From Rhizobium gallicum bv. gallicum R602sp (lineage in GTDB: Bacteria; Pseudomonadota; Alphaproteobacteria; Rhizobiales; Rhizobiaceae), in assembly GCF_000816845.1 (NCBI RefSeq), contig NZ_CP006880.1:868001-932000 (forward strand): 64,000 nt of DNA, read 5' to 3'. The position numbers and the translations under genes are program-made. Under the pieces are notes generated by a model, which saw only the letters and a list, made by a program, of their open reading frames with translations, ran no database searches and had not been told where the DNA came from. The first letter of the stretch is position 1. Every line of letters begins with the position of its first letter. This document shows, in pieces, positions 1 to 8,498 of this stretch.

Positions 1-1
1 C

Positions 2-553
2 GTTCTCGGTGACATTGGCATTCATATCCTCGATTTCGTGGTCTACGGGGCCGGAAGCGATATCAAGACCGCGGCTGCGCAACTGAAGACCTTCGAAAAG
101 GCCCCGGGTAACAGGATTGGCGAATATGAACTCGACGCCAACGACAGCTTTGTGATGATGGCCGAGCTGAAAAATGGCGCTCTGGGCGTCATCCATGCCA
201 GCCGCTGGGCGACCGGACACCTGAACGAACTGCGGCTGCGGGTCCACGGCGACAGGGGGGCAATCGAAGTCACTGACACGCCGAACGGCGCGACGCTTAG
301 AATCTGCGCCGGCGCGGATGCCGACGAGGCGATCTGGCGGCGCGTGCAGGTTGAACCCGTTGCAACGAACTTCGAGCGCTTCGCCGAGGCCGTGAGGACT
401 GGCGTCGGACAGGAGCCATCCTTCCGGCATGCCGCCAATCTGCAAGAGGTCATCGACCACGCACGCAACTCGGCCGCCAGCCTGCCCACCCTGATCATCG
501 CCGCTCAAAGCGGACCATATGACACGGGAGCTGCCGAGGAGCGTCGTCGTTAG
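2..553 (+). CDS. Gfo/Idh/MocA-family oxidoreductase, C-terminal part (5' end outside window)
   Basis: The reading frame is already open at the left edge, so only the C-terminal part (about 183 residues) is present. The first visible residues read GDIGIHILDFVVYGAG. This matches the conserved GDxGxHxxD segment after the catalytic lysine region in NAD(P)-dependent sugar or inositol dehydrogenases of the Gfo/Idh/MocA family. The rest fits the alpha/beta C-terminal domain, with a stretch about tolerance to substrate side chains (ANDSFVMMAELKNGALGVIHASR) split here only as a description of the sheet region. The Rossmann domain and the EKP motif lie outside the window, so the substrate cannot be guessed. 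It ends 10 bp before the convergent ABC exporter stop. Confidence 0.8.
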   Translation, partial: VLGDIGIHILDFVVYGAGSDIKTAAAQLKTFEKAPGNRIGEYELDANDSFVMMAELKNGALGVIHASRWATGHLNELRLRVHGDRGAIEVTDTPNGATLRICAGADADEAIWRRVQVEPVATNFERFAEAVRTGVGQEPSFRHAANLQEVIDHARNSAASLPTLIIAAQSGPYDTGAAEERRR

Positions 554-563
554 ACAGTTGCGG

Positions 564-2462
564 TCACGTCGTCGGACTGCTGAGGGCCGTCTCTTCCAAA
601 ACCTCCTCCGGAATATCGTCGAAGGAGGCATAGTTCAGATTGTAGAGCCGCGAATAGAGTTTGCCGTTCGTCATCAGCTGCCGGTGATTGCCGCTTTCGA
701 TGATCTCTCCATTTTGCAGGACGATGATACGGTCGGCCTCCCGGATCGTCGCCAGCCGGTGGGCGATGACGAGGCCGGTGCGGTTTTCGAGAAGCTTGAC
801 CAGCGCCTTCTGGATCAGCATCTCCGTGTAGCTGTCGATATTCGCCGTCGCTTCATCGAGCACCAGGATCTTTGCATCGGCAACGAGCGCGCGAGCGAAA
901 CTGAGCAGCTGCCGCTGGCCGAGCGACAGATTGCCGCCGCGCTCGCCGAGCACGCTGTCGTAACCTTCGGGCAGGCGCATGATGAAGTCGTGGGCACCCA
1001 CGGCCTTGGCCGCTTCGATCACCTGTTCGCGCGTCGCCTCTGTCTTGTGATAGCGAATGTTTTCGAAGACGGTACCGGTGAAAAGGAAAGGTTCCTGCAA
1101 TACCATGGCGATCTGATCGCCGAGTGAGTCCTGCGTCAGCTGGCGTACATCATGCCCTGCGACCAAAACCTGGCCCTGCTGCACATCGTAAAACCGGTGG
1201 ATCAGCGACATACAGCTCGATTTGCCGGAGCCGGTCGGGCCGACGAGGGCGACTGTTTCGCCGGGGTTCACCTTGAAACTCACCTGCTTCAGCACCGGGT
1301 GCTTCGGATTGTAGCCGAAGACGACGTCGCGGAACTCGACTGAACCGTCCATGTCTTTCGAAAGCGCCACGGCGTTTAGCGCATCCTTGATCTCCACCGG
1401 GACATCGAGAACCTCCGTCAATCTCTGGCCCGAAGCCATGGCGCGCTGCATGACGGAATATTGCAGCGTCAGCGAGCGGATCGGATCGAAGAAACGCTGG
1501 ATGTAGAAGAGGAAGGCAACGAGCACCCCCACATCGAGAGCCTGGTTCAGGACGCGCGCCCCGCCGACGACGATAACGAGCGCCATTGCCACGCCGGTCA
1601 AGGAATCAACGATCGGTACCATCACCTGTGCATAGCGGGCTGCCGTCAGATGCGTCTTGAGGTTCGCGTGCGCCTTGTCGTCATAGAGCGTGAAATTGAC
1701 GCCCTGGCGATCCATGCTTTGCACGGCGCGGACGCCATGGATTGCCTCGGCAAGCGCACCGGCCGCAATCGAGTTCGTCTCGTGCGCCGCCATGAAGGAT
1801 CTGCGCGCCAGCGGCAGCCAGAAGAGACGGACGAGGAACAGGATAGGCAAGGCAGAGAGTGTCAGCAGCCCGAGCTTGAAGTCGAGATAGAGCATCACGA
1901 AAACGATGCCGAAGAGCAGGGTGATATCACCGACGGAAAGCACTGACGTCTCGAGAAACTCCTGCATGGAGTTGACATCGCCTTGAAGACGCGACATCAG
2001 CCGTCCGACCTCCGTCTTGTCCATGAAGGAAAGCGAGACCCGCTGGAGATGGGAGAACATTGCCTTGCGGATGTCGAAGAGCACCTCCTCGGCGACGTTG
2101 CCAACCAGCGTCTCCTGGGCGTAGCTTGCCCCATAATTGATCAGGATCGCAATTAGAAATGCGATGATCGAATAGAGGAGGGCGGAGCGATCCCCGCCCG
2201 GCTGCATGCCGTGGTCGATCGCGTAGCGGATGATCAGGGGAATCAACAGCTGCATCGCCGTGAAGGTGAGCACGGCTACGACCGACCACATGACTTGCGT
2301 GCGGTATGGCTCGACAAAAGCCCAGATGCGCTTGACGATGTTGCCGTCGAAGGCCTTTCCGAACATTTCTTCTTCGACGCGGTGCGAGCCGACCACCGCC
2401 CGCGGCGGACGGCGTCCGTCCTCGCGAACGTCGGAACGTTCGGTTTCCAGTTCCTCGGCCAT
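564..2462 (-). CDS. ABC exporter half-transporter, subunit with consensus catalytic Glu
   Basis: 632-residue type IV (B-family) ABC exporter half: a membrane domain of about six helices (residues 45-340) fused to a nucleotide-binding domain. Walker A is GPTGSGKSS (408-416), the signature is LSLGQ (512-516, not LSGGQ), Walker B is ILVLDE with catalytic Glu537, and the H-loop His is 568. The gene starts 23 bp after the stop of the upstream exporter half, so the two are almost certainly co-transcribed and form a heterodimer. The altered signature faces the partner's altered Walker B, as expected for a one-degenerate-site exporter. The substrate is unknown; multidrug or lipid export are both plausible. 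Start: ATG opening MAEELETE. Confidence 0.9.
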   Translation of the reverse strand: MAEELETERSDVREDGRRPPRAVVGSHRVEEEMFGKAFDGNIVKRIWAFVEPYRTQVMWSVVAVLTFTAMQLLIPLIIRYAIDHGMQPGGDRSALLYSIIAFLIAILINYGASYAQETLVGNVAEEVLFDIRKAMFSHLQRVSLSFMDKTEVGRLMSRLQGDVNSMQEFLETSVLSVGDITLLFGIVFVMLYLDFKLGLLTLSALPILFLVRLFWLPLARRSFMAAHETNSIAAGALAEAIHGVRAVQSMDRQGVNFTLYDDKAHANLKTHLTAARYAQVMVPIVDSLTGVAMALVIVVGGARVLNQALDVGVLVAFLFYIQRFFDPIRSLTLQYSVMQRAMASGQRLTEVLDVPVEIKDALNAVALSKDMDGSVEFRDVVFGYNPKHPVLKQVSFKVNPGETVALVGPTGSGKSSCMSLIHRFYDVQQGQVLVAGHDVRQLTQDSLGDQIAMVLQEPFLFTGTVFENIRYHKTEATREQVIEAAKAVGAHDFIMRLPEGYDSVLGERGGNLSLGQRQLLSFARALVADAKILVLDEATANIDSYTEMLIQKALVKLLENRTGLVIAHRLATIREADRIIVLQNGEIIESGNHRQLMTNGKLYSRLYNLNYASFDDIPEEVLEETALSSPTT

Positions 2463-2485
2463 GAAGTCCTCCCTGCGCCGGTTTC

Positions 2486-4399
2486 TTACGCGCTCAAGGC
2501 GTCGTCGCCCGGCCGTACCTGCAAGTCGTAAAGTGCCTTGTACCGGCCGCCGGCGGCCAGCAACTCCTCATGCGTGCCGCGCTCGACGATGCGGCCGTCC
2601 TCGATGAAGAGGATCTGGTCGGCATGCATCAGCGAACTCAGCCGGTGGGCGACGATGATCGTCACGCGTTCGGCGGCGTATTTGCGCATGGCGGCGCGGA
2701 TGCGCTGTTCGGTGACAGCGTCGATCGCCGCCGTCGAGTCGTCGAATACCATCACCGCCGGCCTCAGCATCAGCGCGCGCGCGATCGAAAGACGCTGGCG
2801 CTGGCCGCCGGACAGCGAAACGCCGCGTTCGCCGACCACCGTGCCGTAGCCTGTCGGCAGGCCGAGGACATAGTTGTGCAGCTGCGCGCTTTCGCTCGCG
2901 CGCTCGATCCGCGGCTCCTTGGCCCACGGGTCGCCATAGGCGATATTGTTTTCGATGGTTGTCGTGAACAGGAAGGAATCCTGCTGCACGACGGCGACTG
3001 CGCGGCGGAGCGATTGCAGTGTCACCTTGCGGATATCCTGCCCGTCGATCGTGATCCTTCCCTTCGTCACGTCATAAAAACGCGGGATCAAATGGGCGAT
3101 CGTCGATTTGCCGCTGCCCGGCGGGCCGACGATGCCAACCGTTTCACCGCGCCGCGCTTCGAACGAAACGCCGTGAAGCACCTGCTGCAGGTCCGAGCTT
3201 GGATAAGCGAAGGCGACATTCTCGAAACGAAGCGTGCCTTCTGACACCTTCAATTCCTTTGCATCCGGGATATTGCGTATGGCGATCTCCATGTCGAGCA
3301 GATTGAAGAGGCGCGTGCCGCATGTCGATGCCCGGGCAAAGGCGTTGACCATCAGGCCGAGTTGACGCACCGGCATTTGCAAGATGGTCATGAACGTCAA
3401 GAACGAGGCGAGCGTGCCGACGGTGATGTCGCCTGCCATTACCTTTTCTCCGCCGACCCAGAGCACGAGGCCCATCGCAGCGAAGAAGGAAAAGGTCATG
3501 GCGCTGGTATTTGCAACACGGATACCGACACGCTGGTGCGCAAGCGTCAGCGCATTCTTCGATGCCTTTTCGAATTTGGAAAGCTCATGGTCTTGCGCAG
3601 CGAAGGCACGGACGACGCGGATGCCGCCGAGATTCTCCTCCATGATACGGGTCAGCACCGAAAGCCGCTCCTGCAGGTCGAGCCAAGTGGCACGCAGCCG
3701 CAGCTGCGTCACTGAGGAACGCCAGCCGACGAACGGCACGAAACTCAGCGCCAGGAGGCCAAGAACCACATCGGTCGAAATCAGCATGTACGCGCCGATC
3801 CCGATCAGCGTAGAAAGCAGGAAGACACGCACAAGCGCTGTCGAAAAATACATTCGCACGCCTTCGAGATCGAGCAGTCCGATAGTGATCAGATCGCCCG
3901 AATGAACCGTGTCGTGAAAGCTGAAGGAGAGCCGCTGGATCTTCTCGTAACAGGCAAGCCGCAGCTCGTAGCCCATGTGGTGGCCGACGCTTTCGCTGAA
4001 ATAGTTCTGAACCATTGTGGAGACGCCGCGCAGCACGCTGGCACCGAGTAAAAGCAGCGCCGTCGTCAGCAGCGCCTCCTGCGCCAGTTGACCGGCCGCT
4101 CCGCCGGTCAATGCAACCTGCGTATGGTCGACCGCTTGGCCGAGCAGGCGCGGAATCAGAAGCTGGAACGCGGATGCTATGAGGGTTGCGCCGATGGCGA
4201 AACCCGCTTGCCAAGGGTGACGAAAAGCCATGACGGTGATGCGGACCAGCGTATAGAGGCCCTTGCCCCAGCCTGCCGCATTCACAAGCGCAAGCGAAGC
4301 TGAGGGCTTCGTCGCGCGTATCGACGCATCGCTGCTCACGGTATTGATTCCAAATAGATGTATGGTTCGGACGCTGGCCCGAAAAGACGGCAATTCCAT
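2486..4399 (-). CDS. ABC exporter half-transporter, subunit with degenerate Walker B (Asp for Glu)
   Basis: B-family ABC exporter half with a membrane domain followed by an NBD. In the longest frame (TTG at 4450, 654 residues) Walker A is GPPGSGKST (442-450), the signature is a canonical LSGGQ (546-550), and Walker B reads VMVFDDSTAAID, so the catalytic Glu position (571) is Asp. The H-loop His is 602. Asp here together with the partner's LSLGQ places one impaired ATP site at the dimer interface, the pattern known from TM287/288 and BmrCD-type exporters. The start is uncertain: the longest frame begins with TTG, the first in-frame ATG is at 4399 (used here), and neither has a clear Shine-Dalgarno. 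The first 60 residues look unlike the family. Confidence 0.88.
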   Translation of the reverse strand: MELPSFRASVRTIHLFGINTVSSDASIRATKPSASLALVNAAGWGKGLYTLVRITVMAFRHPWQAGFAIGATLIASAFQLLIPRLLGQAVDHTQVALTGGAAGQLAQEALLTTALLLLGASVLRGVSTMVQNYFSESVGHHMGYELRLACYEKIQRLSFSFHDTVHSGDLITIGLLDLEGVRMYFSTALVRVFLLSTLIGIGAYMLISTDVVLGLLALSFVPFVGWRSSVTQLRLRATWLDLQERLSVLTRIMEENLGGIRVVRAFAAQDHELSKFEKASKNALTLAHQRVGIRVANTSAMTFSFFAAMGLVLWVGGEKVMAGDITVGTLASFLTFMTILQMPVRQLGLMVNAFARASTCGTRLFNLLDMEIAIRNIPDAKELKVSEGTLRFENVAFAYPSSDLQQVLHGVSFEARRGETVGIVGPPGSGKSTIAHLIPRFYDVTKGRITIDGQDIRKVTLQSLRRAVAVVQQDSFLFTTTIENNIAYGDPWAKEPRIERASESAQLHNYVLGLPTGYGTVVGERGVSLSGGQRQRLSIARALMLRPAVMVFDDSTAAIDAVTEQRIRAAMRKYAAERVTIIVAHRLSSLMHADQILFIEDGRIVERGTHEELLAAGGRYKALYDLQVRPGDDALSA

Positions 4400-4507
4400 G
4401 GAGGGATTGATTAGCGCGCTTAGTTTTGCCGATTCTACCTGAGCGTTCAAGTAAAGAATTCACCAGTTGGTTATTTTCTCGTGAGTGAGACGACCACAAC
4501 CGCTCCC

Positions 4508-5611
4508 TCAGCTCGGTCCCAATTGCGGTGAACGCTGCAGCCTTAGAGGTTTCTGCACGATCCTTTCTGCGGACGTGACGAAACAGGACATCAAAACAAC
4601 GGCGCAAACCGAAGCGCAAAACAGCAAACCGACAGACACCCGCGAGACTGGCGGCAGCACTGTCGCCAGCGATTGGACGATCAAACCGCCGAACGTGTAA
4701 TGATTAAGGTAGAGTGCGTAGCTCAGGCTGCCGAGATATCGGAATGTTGTCCGCTGCCGATGGGTGAACCCGGTTTCGAATGCGTCGGCATGGATGATGC
4801 AAAAAACCATAAAGGCTGTGGCCGTCAGCCAGACCAAACAGGCCCCGGTGCCGATGCCCCATAAGAGATCCCTGCCGACGAATATCTCGACAATGCACAT
4901 CAAACCTGCTGGCAGCAGGGCGCCGATCGCGATTTTGGAGCGATGGCCGCGCAGGTGAGCCCACAGCAACATGCCCAGCGCGAAGAAAACCCCGTAGCGC
5001 ATGAGAAAGACCTTCGAAGGGAAACGCGAAAGCGTCGCAAACAGCTCCTTGTCGAATAGAAAGGCCGCAGACCATACCACGAGATAGACCGAGCTTACGG
5101 CGCAGATGATCTTCGCCAGGTTTTCCAATGAAAGACGCGGCGCAAAGACGATCGTGATCCCGACTGTCAGGTAGAACGCAGCCTCGACCACCAGCGACCA
5201 TACGACGCCATCGATATAAGGCCCGACCGGCGAAAGGACCGAGGAACGGATGAGGGGAGGGATGAGAGACGTAATGTCCTGGCCCGCCAGCGACAAGGCC
5301 GCAAAGCCGATCACGCTGGAGATCCACAAAGCCGGCAGGATTCGAAGAGCGCGCAGGTGAATGAAACGGAGAGCGCCGTGCATGCCGCTGGCGCCTTCTG
5401 CGCTCATGGAGATCACGAGGCCGGAAATCACGAAAAAAATCTCGACGCCAATGCTGCCAACCCCATCGAATGGCCAAAGGAAGGCGAACACCGGCCCGCT
5501 CGTTTGCGGAAGCTGGAAGCTTGAAAAGTGGAACAGCAGAACCAATGCAGCAGCATAAATTCTGACTATATCTACCACGTAATAATGTGTTGCAGGTTTT
5601 TGTTCAGGCAT
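4508..5611 (-). CDS. Acyltransferase 3 family membrane protein
   Basis: Integral membrane O-acyltransferase (acyltransferase_3/OafA type) of about 367 residues with roughly ten hydrophobic helices. Landmarks are the N-terminal R-x10-HF block (VRIYAAALVLLFHF), a FFVISGLVIS helix and a W-S-L-V-V-E segment (DGVVWSLVVEAAFY). Such enzymes move acetyl or other acyl groups onto surface polysaccharides, lipopolysaccharide or Nod-factor-like glycans; the acceptor here is unknown. The frame is open to an ATG at 5704, but the 31 extra residues are encoded by AT-rich sequence and do not resemble the family, so the ATG at 5611 is preferred. It is divergent from the following esterase. The upstream 5560-5740 stretch is clearly AT-richer than its surroundings. 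Confidence 0.85.
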   Translation of the reverse strand: MPEQKPATHYYVVDIVRIYAAALVLLFHFSSFQLPQTSGPVFAFLWPFDGVGSIGVEIFFVISGLVISMSAEGASGMHGALRFIHLRALRILPALWISSVIGFAALSLAGQDITSLIPPLIRSSVLSPVGPYIDGVVWSLVVEAAFYLTVGITIVFAPRLSLENLAKIICAVSSVYLVVWSAAFLFDKELFATLSRFPSKVFLMRYGVFFALGMLLWAHLRGHRSKIAIGALLPAGLMCIVEIFVGRDLLWGIGTGACLVWLTATAFMVFCIIHADAFETGFTHRQRTTFRYLGSLSYALYLNHYTFGGLIVQSLATVLPPVSRVSVGLLFCASVCAVVLMSCFVTSAERIVQKPLRLQRSPQLGPS

Positions 5612-5766
5612 AATCTCATCCAAAAGGAGTATATGTCCCGGATAAGTTTCTAGTATTTGTTTCTGTAGCGTATTACTATTAATATAATTCCGTTGTCCAC
5701 CCATATTGCGCGTGGATTGTAAACTTTTTATCTTGGAACACGTGGCGGATGGCGAGAGGTTGCAGC

Positions 5767-6696
5767 ATGGGTTACGGATTATCGAGGCGTATCACGGCGA
5801 TGCTGGCTATAGCCGGACTCGCGTTTTTCTTACTTGCGGCCGGAACTTGCGAGCTTCTGGCCTCAACCGATAGGGACGGTCCTGCCTTCAAGGACATCGC
5901 CTACGGAAGCGACGCCCGCAACAGGATGGACATCTATAAACCGCCCGGTGCCGGTCCGTTTCCGGCGATCATCTATGTCCATGGCGGCGGATGGTGGAAT
6001 GGTGACAAGCAGTATCTCGCGGCCAATGCCAGGGACTATATGCTGTCGAAGGGCGTTGCGGTCGTTGCAATCAACTATCGCAATCTGGTCGAGGCAAAAC
6101 GCGACCGGATATTCCCGCCCGTGCTTGCCGCGCTTGAGGATACCAAATCGGCCTACGGATATCTGCTGAAGAATGGCGGGAGCCTTGGCATTGATAATAC
6201 ACGGCTTGCCATTTACGGCGCTTCGGCAGGCGGCTTCAATGCGCTCTGGCTGGCATTGTCGATCAATGAGGACGGTTCGCTGCAGGCGATCAAGGCGGTT
6301 GGCGGCATCGATGCGCAAACCACGATCGATCCCTTTGAGATGCGCGATTGGGTCGGTCCATCCATCAATTACGGAGGCCATGCCTTTGGCCTTCCCGAAG
6401 CGGATTTCCAATCCTTTCTGGCGCAAAGGGATAAATTCCTGAATTACATCTCGACGCTGTCCCCCTCCTATCTGGTTCGCGCAAACTCGCCGCCGATCGT
6501 GCTTCTCTATTCGGGGGGGCTGCAGGATCAGTCGAGCGATCACATGGCGCTCGTCCACAGCCCAAAGTTTGGCGCAGAATTTCAAAAGACCGCCGAAAGG
6601 AACGGCCATGCCGTGACCTTTCTCGAGGGGGCAGAGCGTATTCCGGCGCGCTACAGCGATTTCTTCAATTTCCTGATCGACCGCGTTGTGAAATAG
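5767..6696 (+). CDS. Alpha/beta hydrolase (esterase/lipase), exported
   Basis: Alpha/beta-hydrolase fold protein of about 309 residues. It carries the oxyanion motif HGGGWWNGD and the nucleophile elbow GASAGG, both typical of the BD-FAE/hormone-sensitive-lipase-like esterases. A hydrophobic N-terminal segment (about residues 8-30) suggests export or membrane anchoring. The cysteine after it is preceded by Thr, so it is not a good lipobox. The frame also offers an ATG at 5749, but the one at 5767 has AGAGG at proper spacing and is preferred. It could remove acyl groups from carbohydrates, which would suit its position beside an acyltransferase, but no substrate can be read from the sequence. 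Confidence 0.8.
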   Translation: MGYGLSRRITAMLAIAGLAFFLLAAGTCELLASTDRDGPAFKDIAYGSDARNRMDIYKPPGAGPFPAIIYVHGGGWWNGDKQYLAANARDYMLSKGVAVVAINYRNLVEAKRDRIFPPVLAALEDTKSAYGYLLKNGGSLGIDNTRLAIYGASAGGFNALWLALSINEDGSLQAIKAVGGIDAQTTIDPFEMRDWVGPSINYGGHAFGLPEADFQSFLAQRDKFLNYISTLSPSYLVRANSPPIVLLYSGGLQDQSSDHMALVHSPKFGAEFQKTAERNGHAVTFLEGAERIPARYSDFFNFLIDRVVK

Positions 6697-7016
6697 CCGC
6701 GTGGCGCGAACAGGTATCTTGCATAAGGCGCGGTGGGAAGGACAAATCTCCCTTTTGTTTCAGCGCTGTGGCTGCCTTGTCGACAGTCATGCCGAACAAA
6801 ACGCTTGCCACTTTCCCATTTTAGGGCTTTCATACACGACTAGTTTGATAGACTATGACGCGGCAATGTTCCCTCGTTTCCGGCGAAGCGCAACGCTTCG
6901 ATGAGCGGCAAGCGTTCCAGACGGCCGCATGAACCTTACCAACGCGGGCGCGTGTAGTCCCGCGTTGAAAACCTTGATCGAGACACGATGCGGGCTGATC
7001 CCGCAAGGGAGTTGAG
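6697..7016. other. Intergenic stretch with a short hairpin
   Basis: No convincing gene is seen in these 320 bases. A perfect 7-bp inverted repeat CGAAGCG-CAA-CGCTTCG lies at 6884-6900. It has no following T-run, so it is not a convincing intrinsic terminator. The segment ends with AAGGGAG, the ribosome-binding site of the next gene. Confidence 0.5.
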
Positions 7017-8423
7017 ATGACGGTTCAGGGCCTTTTTGCTTCGAAGTCCAAGACGACGGCACGGGTTTCGGCTGTCCCCCGTATCGCAATCGTCGGCCGG
7101 GGTTTTTCAGGCATGATGAGCGCAATCGCCTTGATGAAAACGGTGCGGACGCCGTTCCATCTTCAGCTTTTCGATCCAAATTCCTCGGTCAGCGGGGGCC
7201 AGGCGCTGTCGTCGGTGCGCGCTTCGACGATCCTCAATACCCGCGTTCGCGACCTTTCGGTCTCGCTCGGCGATGCCGACGATTTCAACGACTGGCTCTG
7301 TAGCAACGCGGAATTCCGGGCTGCCGTGCGTGCCGCGATCCCGGGTTTCCGCCAGATTTTCGTTCCAAAGGCTCTTTTCAGCGACTACGTCTATCAGCGC
7401 TTTTCAGAAGCGCTCGCAGCCCGCAAGGATATCACCGTACAGGTCTGTCACGAGCCGGTCGTCGCAATCCGCAGAAGCCATGCAAACCGCTTTCTGCTCG
7501 AAAGCGCCCATCCAGCCAATCCGCTCTTCGAAACCGTCGTCCTGGCCACTGGCTACGGGCTTTCCGATCCCGAGCCGGAGGCGGAGGATCGGTCGCCGGT
7601 GCGGGCCCAGCGTCTCGTCGCCCGGCCGCATGCTGTTCTCCTTGGAAGCGGCATCCGCGTGGTCGACCAGTTGCTGCAACTGCGCGATAGCGGTTACCCT
7701 GGCCAGATCACGATTGTCTCGAAGCATGGTTTCCTGCCGCAGAGCCATACACCGAATTCCGCCGATCCACTTTTCCCGGCCGAGGCGTTGCCGCAAAAGC
7801 TGCCCGAGATCGTCCGCTTCATCCGCACTGCCTGCCGTGAGGCAGAAGAAGAGGGCCGTAGCTGGCAATCGGTGATGAACGGTCTGCGCAGACATGCCCG
7901 CTCTCTCTGGCGTTCGCTGCCGGCCGATCAGAAACGCCAGTTCAACCGGCATCTGCGCGCCATCTACGACAGCCACCGCAACCGCCTGCCGGAAGCGATG
8001 CATCTGCGCCTGAAACGCGAGCTTGCCGAAGGCAATACTATCCTTCGTCGAGGCACGGCCGGCCGCCGGGGGCTCAGCGGCATCTTCTTCACGCCGGCCG
8101 GATCAAATATCGAGGAAGTCATCTATGCGGAGCGTGTTTTCGACTGCCGCTGCAAGGCACCTGATCTGGCGATGCCTTTGATGCAGAGCCTGATCGGCTC
8201 CGGCCTTGCCGTGCCCGATGAGCTTTCGCTGGGGCTTGCCGTCGATCAGCGCGGCGACCTCTGCCTGGAGGACGGATCGACGGTGGATGGCCTCTTCGCC
8301 GTCGGTCCGCTCGGTCTTGGCAGTCTGCCGGATATCGATCTGGTCCCTGAAATCGTTACCCAGGCCTACGCGGCTGCGCAGAAGGTCGCAGAGCAGTTCT
8401 ATCCTCGAAGCAGAGCTGTTTGA
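7017..8423 (+). CDS. FAD/NAD(P)-binding protein (NAD_binding_9 type)
   Basis: 468-residue flavoprotein-like protein. It opens with a dinucleotide-binding beta-alpha-beta unit (PRIAIVGRGFSGMMSAIAL, about residues 22-40). A second glycine-rich turn around LGSGIRVVDQLLQL (about 204-218) may bind NAD(P). A late segment, DGLFAVGPLGLGSLPDIDLVPEI, resembles the C-terminal FAD-contacting part of this family. Members are often found near redox or sulfur metabolism but few have a proven reaction, so none is assigned here. The start is supported by AAGGGAG 6 bases upstream of the ATG. It is monocistronic between the esterase and the histidine kinase. Confidence 0.75.
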   Translation: MTVQGLFASKSKTTARVSAVPRIAIVGRGFSGMMSAIALMKTVRTPFHLQLFDPNSSVSGGQALSSVRASTILNTRVRDLSVSLGDADDFNDWLCSNAEFRAAVRAAIPGFRQIFVPKALFSDYVYQRFSEALAARKDITVQVCHEPVVAIRRSHANRFLLESAHPANPLFETVVLATGYGLSDPEPEAEDRSPVRAQRLVARPHAVLLGSGIRVVDQLLQLRDSGYPGQITIVSKHGFLPQSHTPNSADPLFPAEALPQKLPEIVRFIRTACREAEEEGRSWQSVMNGLRRHARSLWRSLPADQKRQFNRHLRAIYDSHRNRLPEAMHLRLKRELAEGNTILRRGTAGRRGLSGIFFTPAGSNIEEVIYAERVFDCRCKAPDLAMPLMQSLIGSGLAVPDELSLGLAVDQRGDLCLEDGSTVDGLFAVGPLGLGSLPDIDLVPEIVTQAYAAAQKVAEQFYPRSRAV

Positions 8424-8442
8424 AATTATTCGGACATTTGTG

Positions 8443-8468
8443 GGAACCATTTCGCGGCTCCTTCGGTT
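8443..8468 (+). promoter_or_regulatory. Candidate EcfG (general stress sigma factor) promoter
   Basis: GGAAC at 8443-8447 and GGTT at 8465-8468 are separated by 17 bases. This matches the recalled alphaproteobacterial EcfG pattern GGAAC-N16/17-cGTT except for one -10 base. It lies 31 bases before the histidine kinase ATG. A separate dyad GGAAAC-TAGT-GTTTCC follows at 8471-8486. This is a pattern match only. Confidence 0.3.
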
Positions 8469-8498
8469 TAGGAAACTAGTGTTTCCAACGGGGGGCTT

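Noticed and set aside
6884..6900. Intrinsic terminator CGAAGCG-CAA-CGCTTCG
   Set aside because: There is no T-run on either side and it is nearly 190 bases from the preceding stop; kept only as a note in the intergenic entry.
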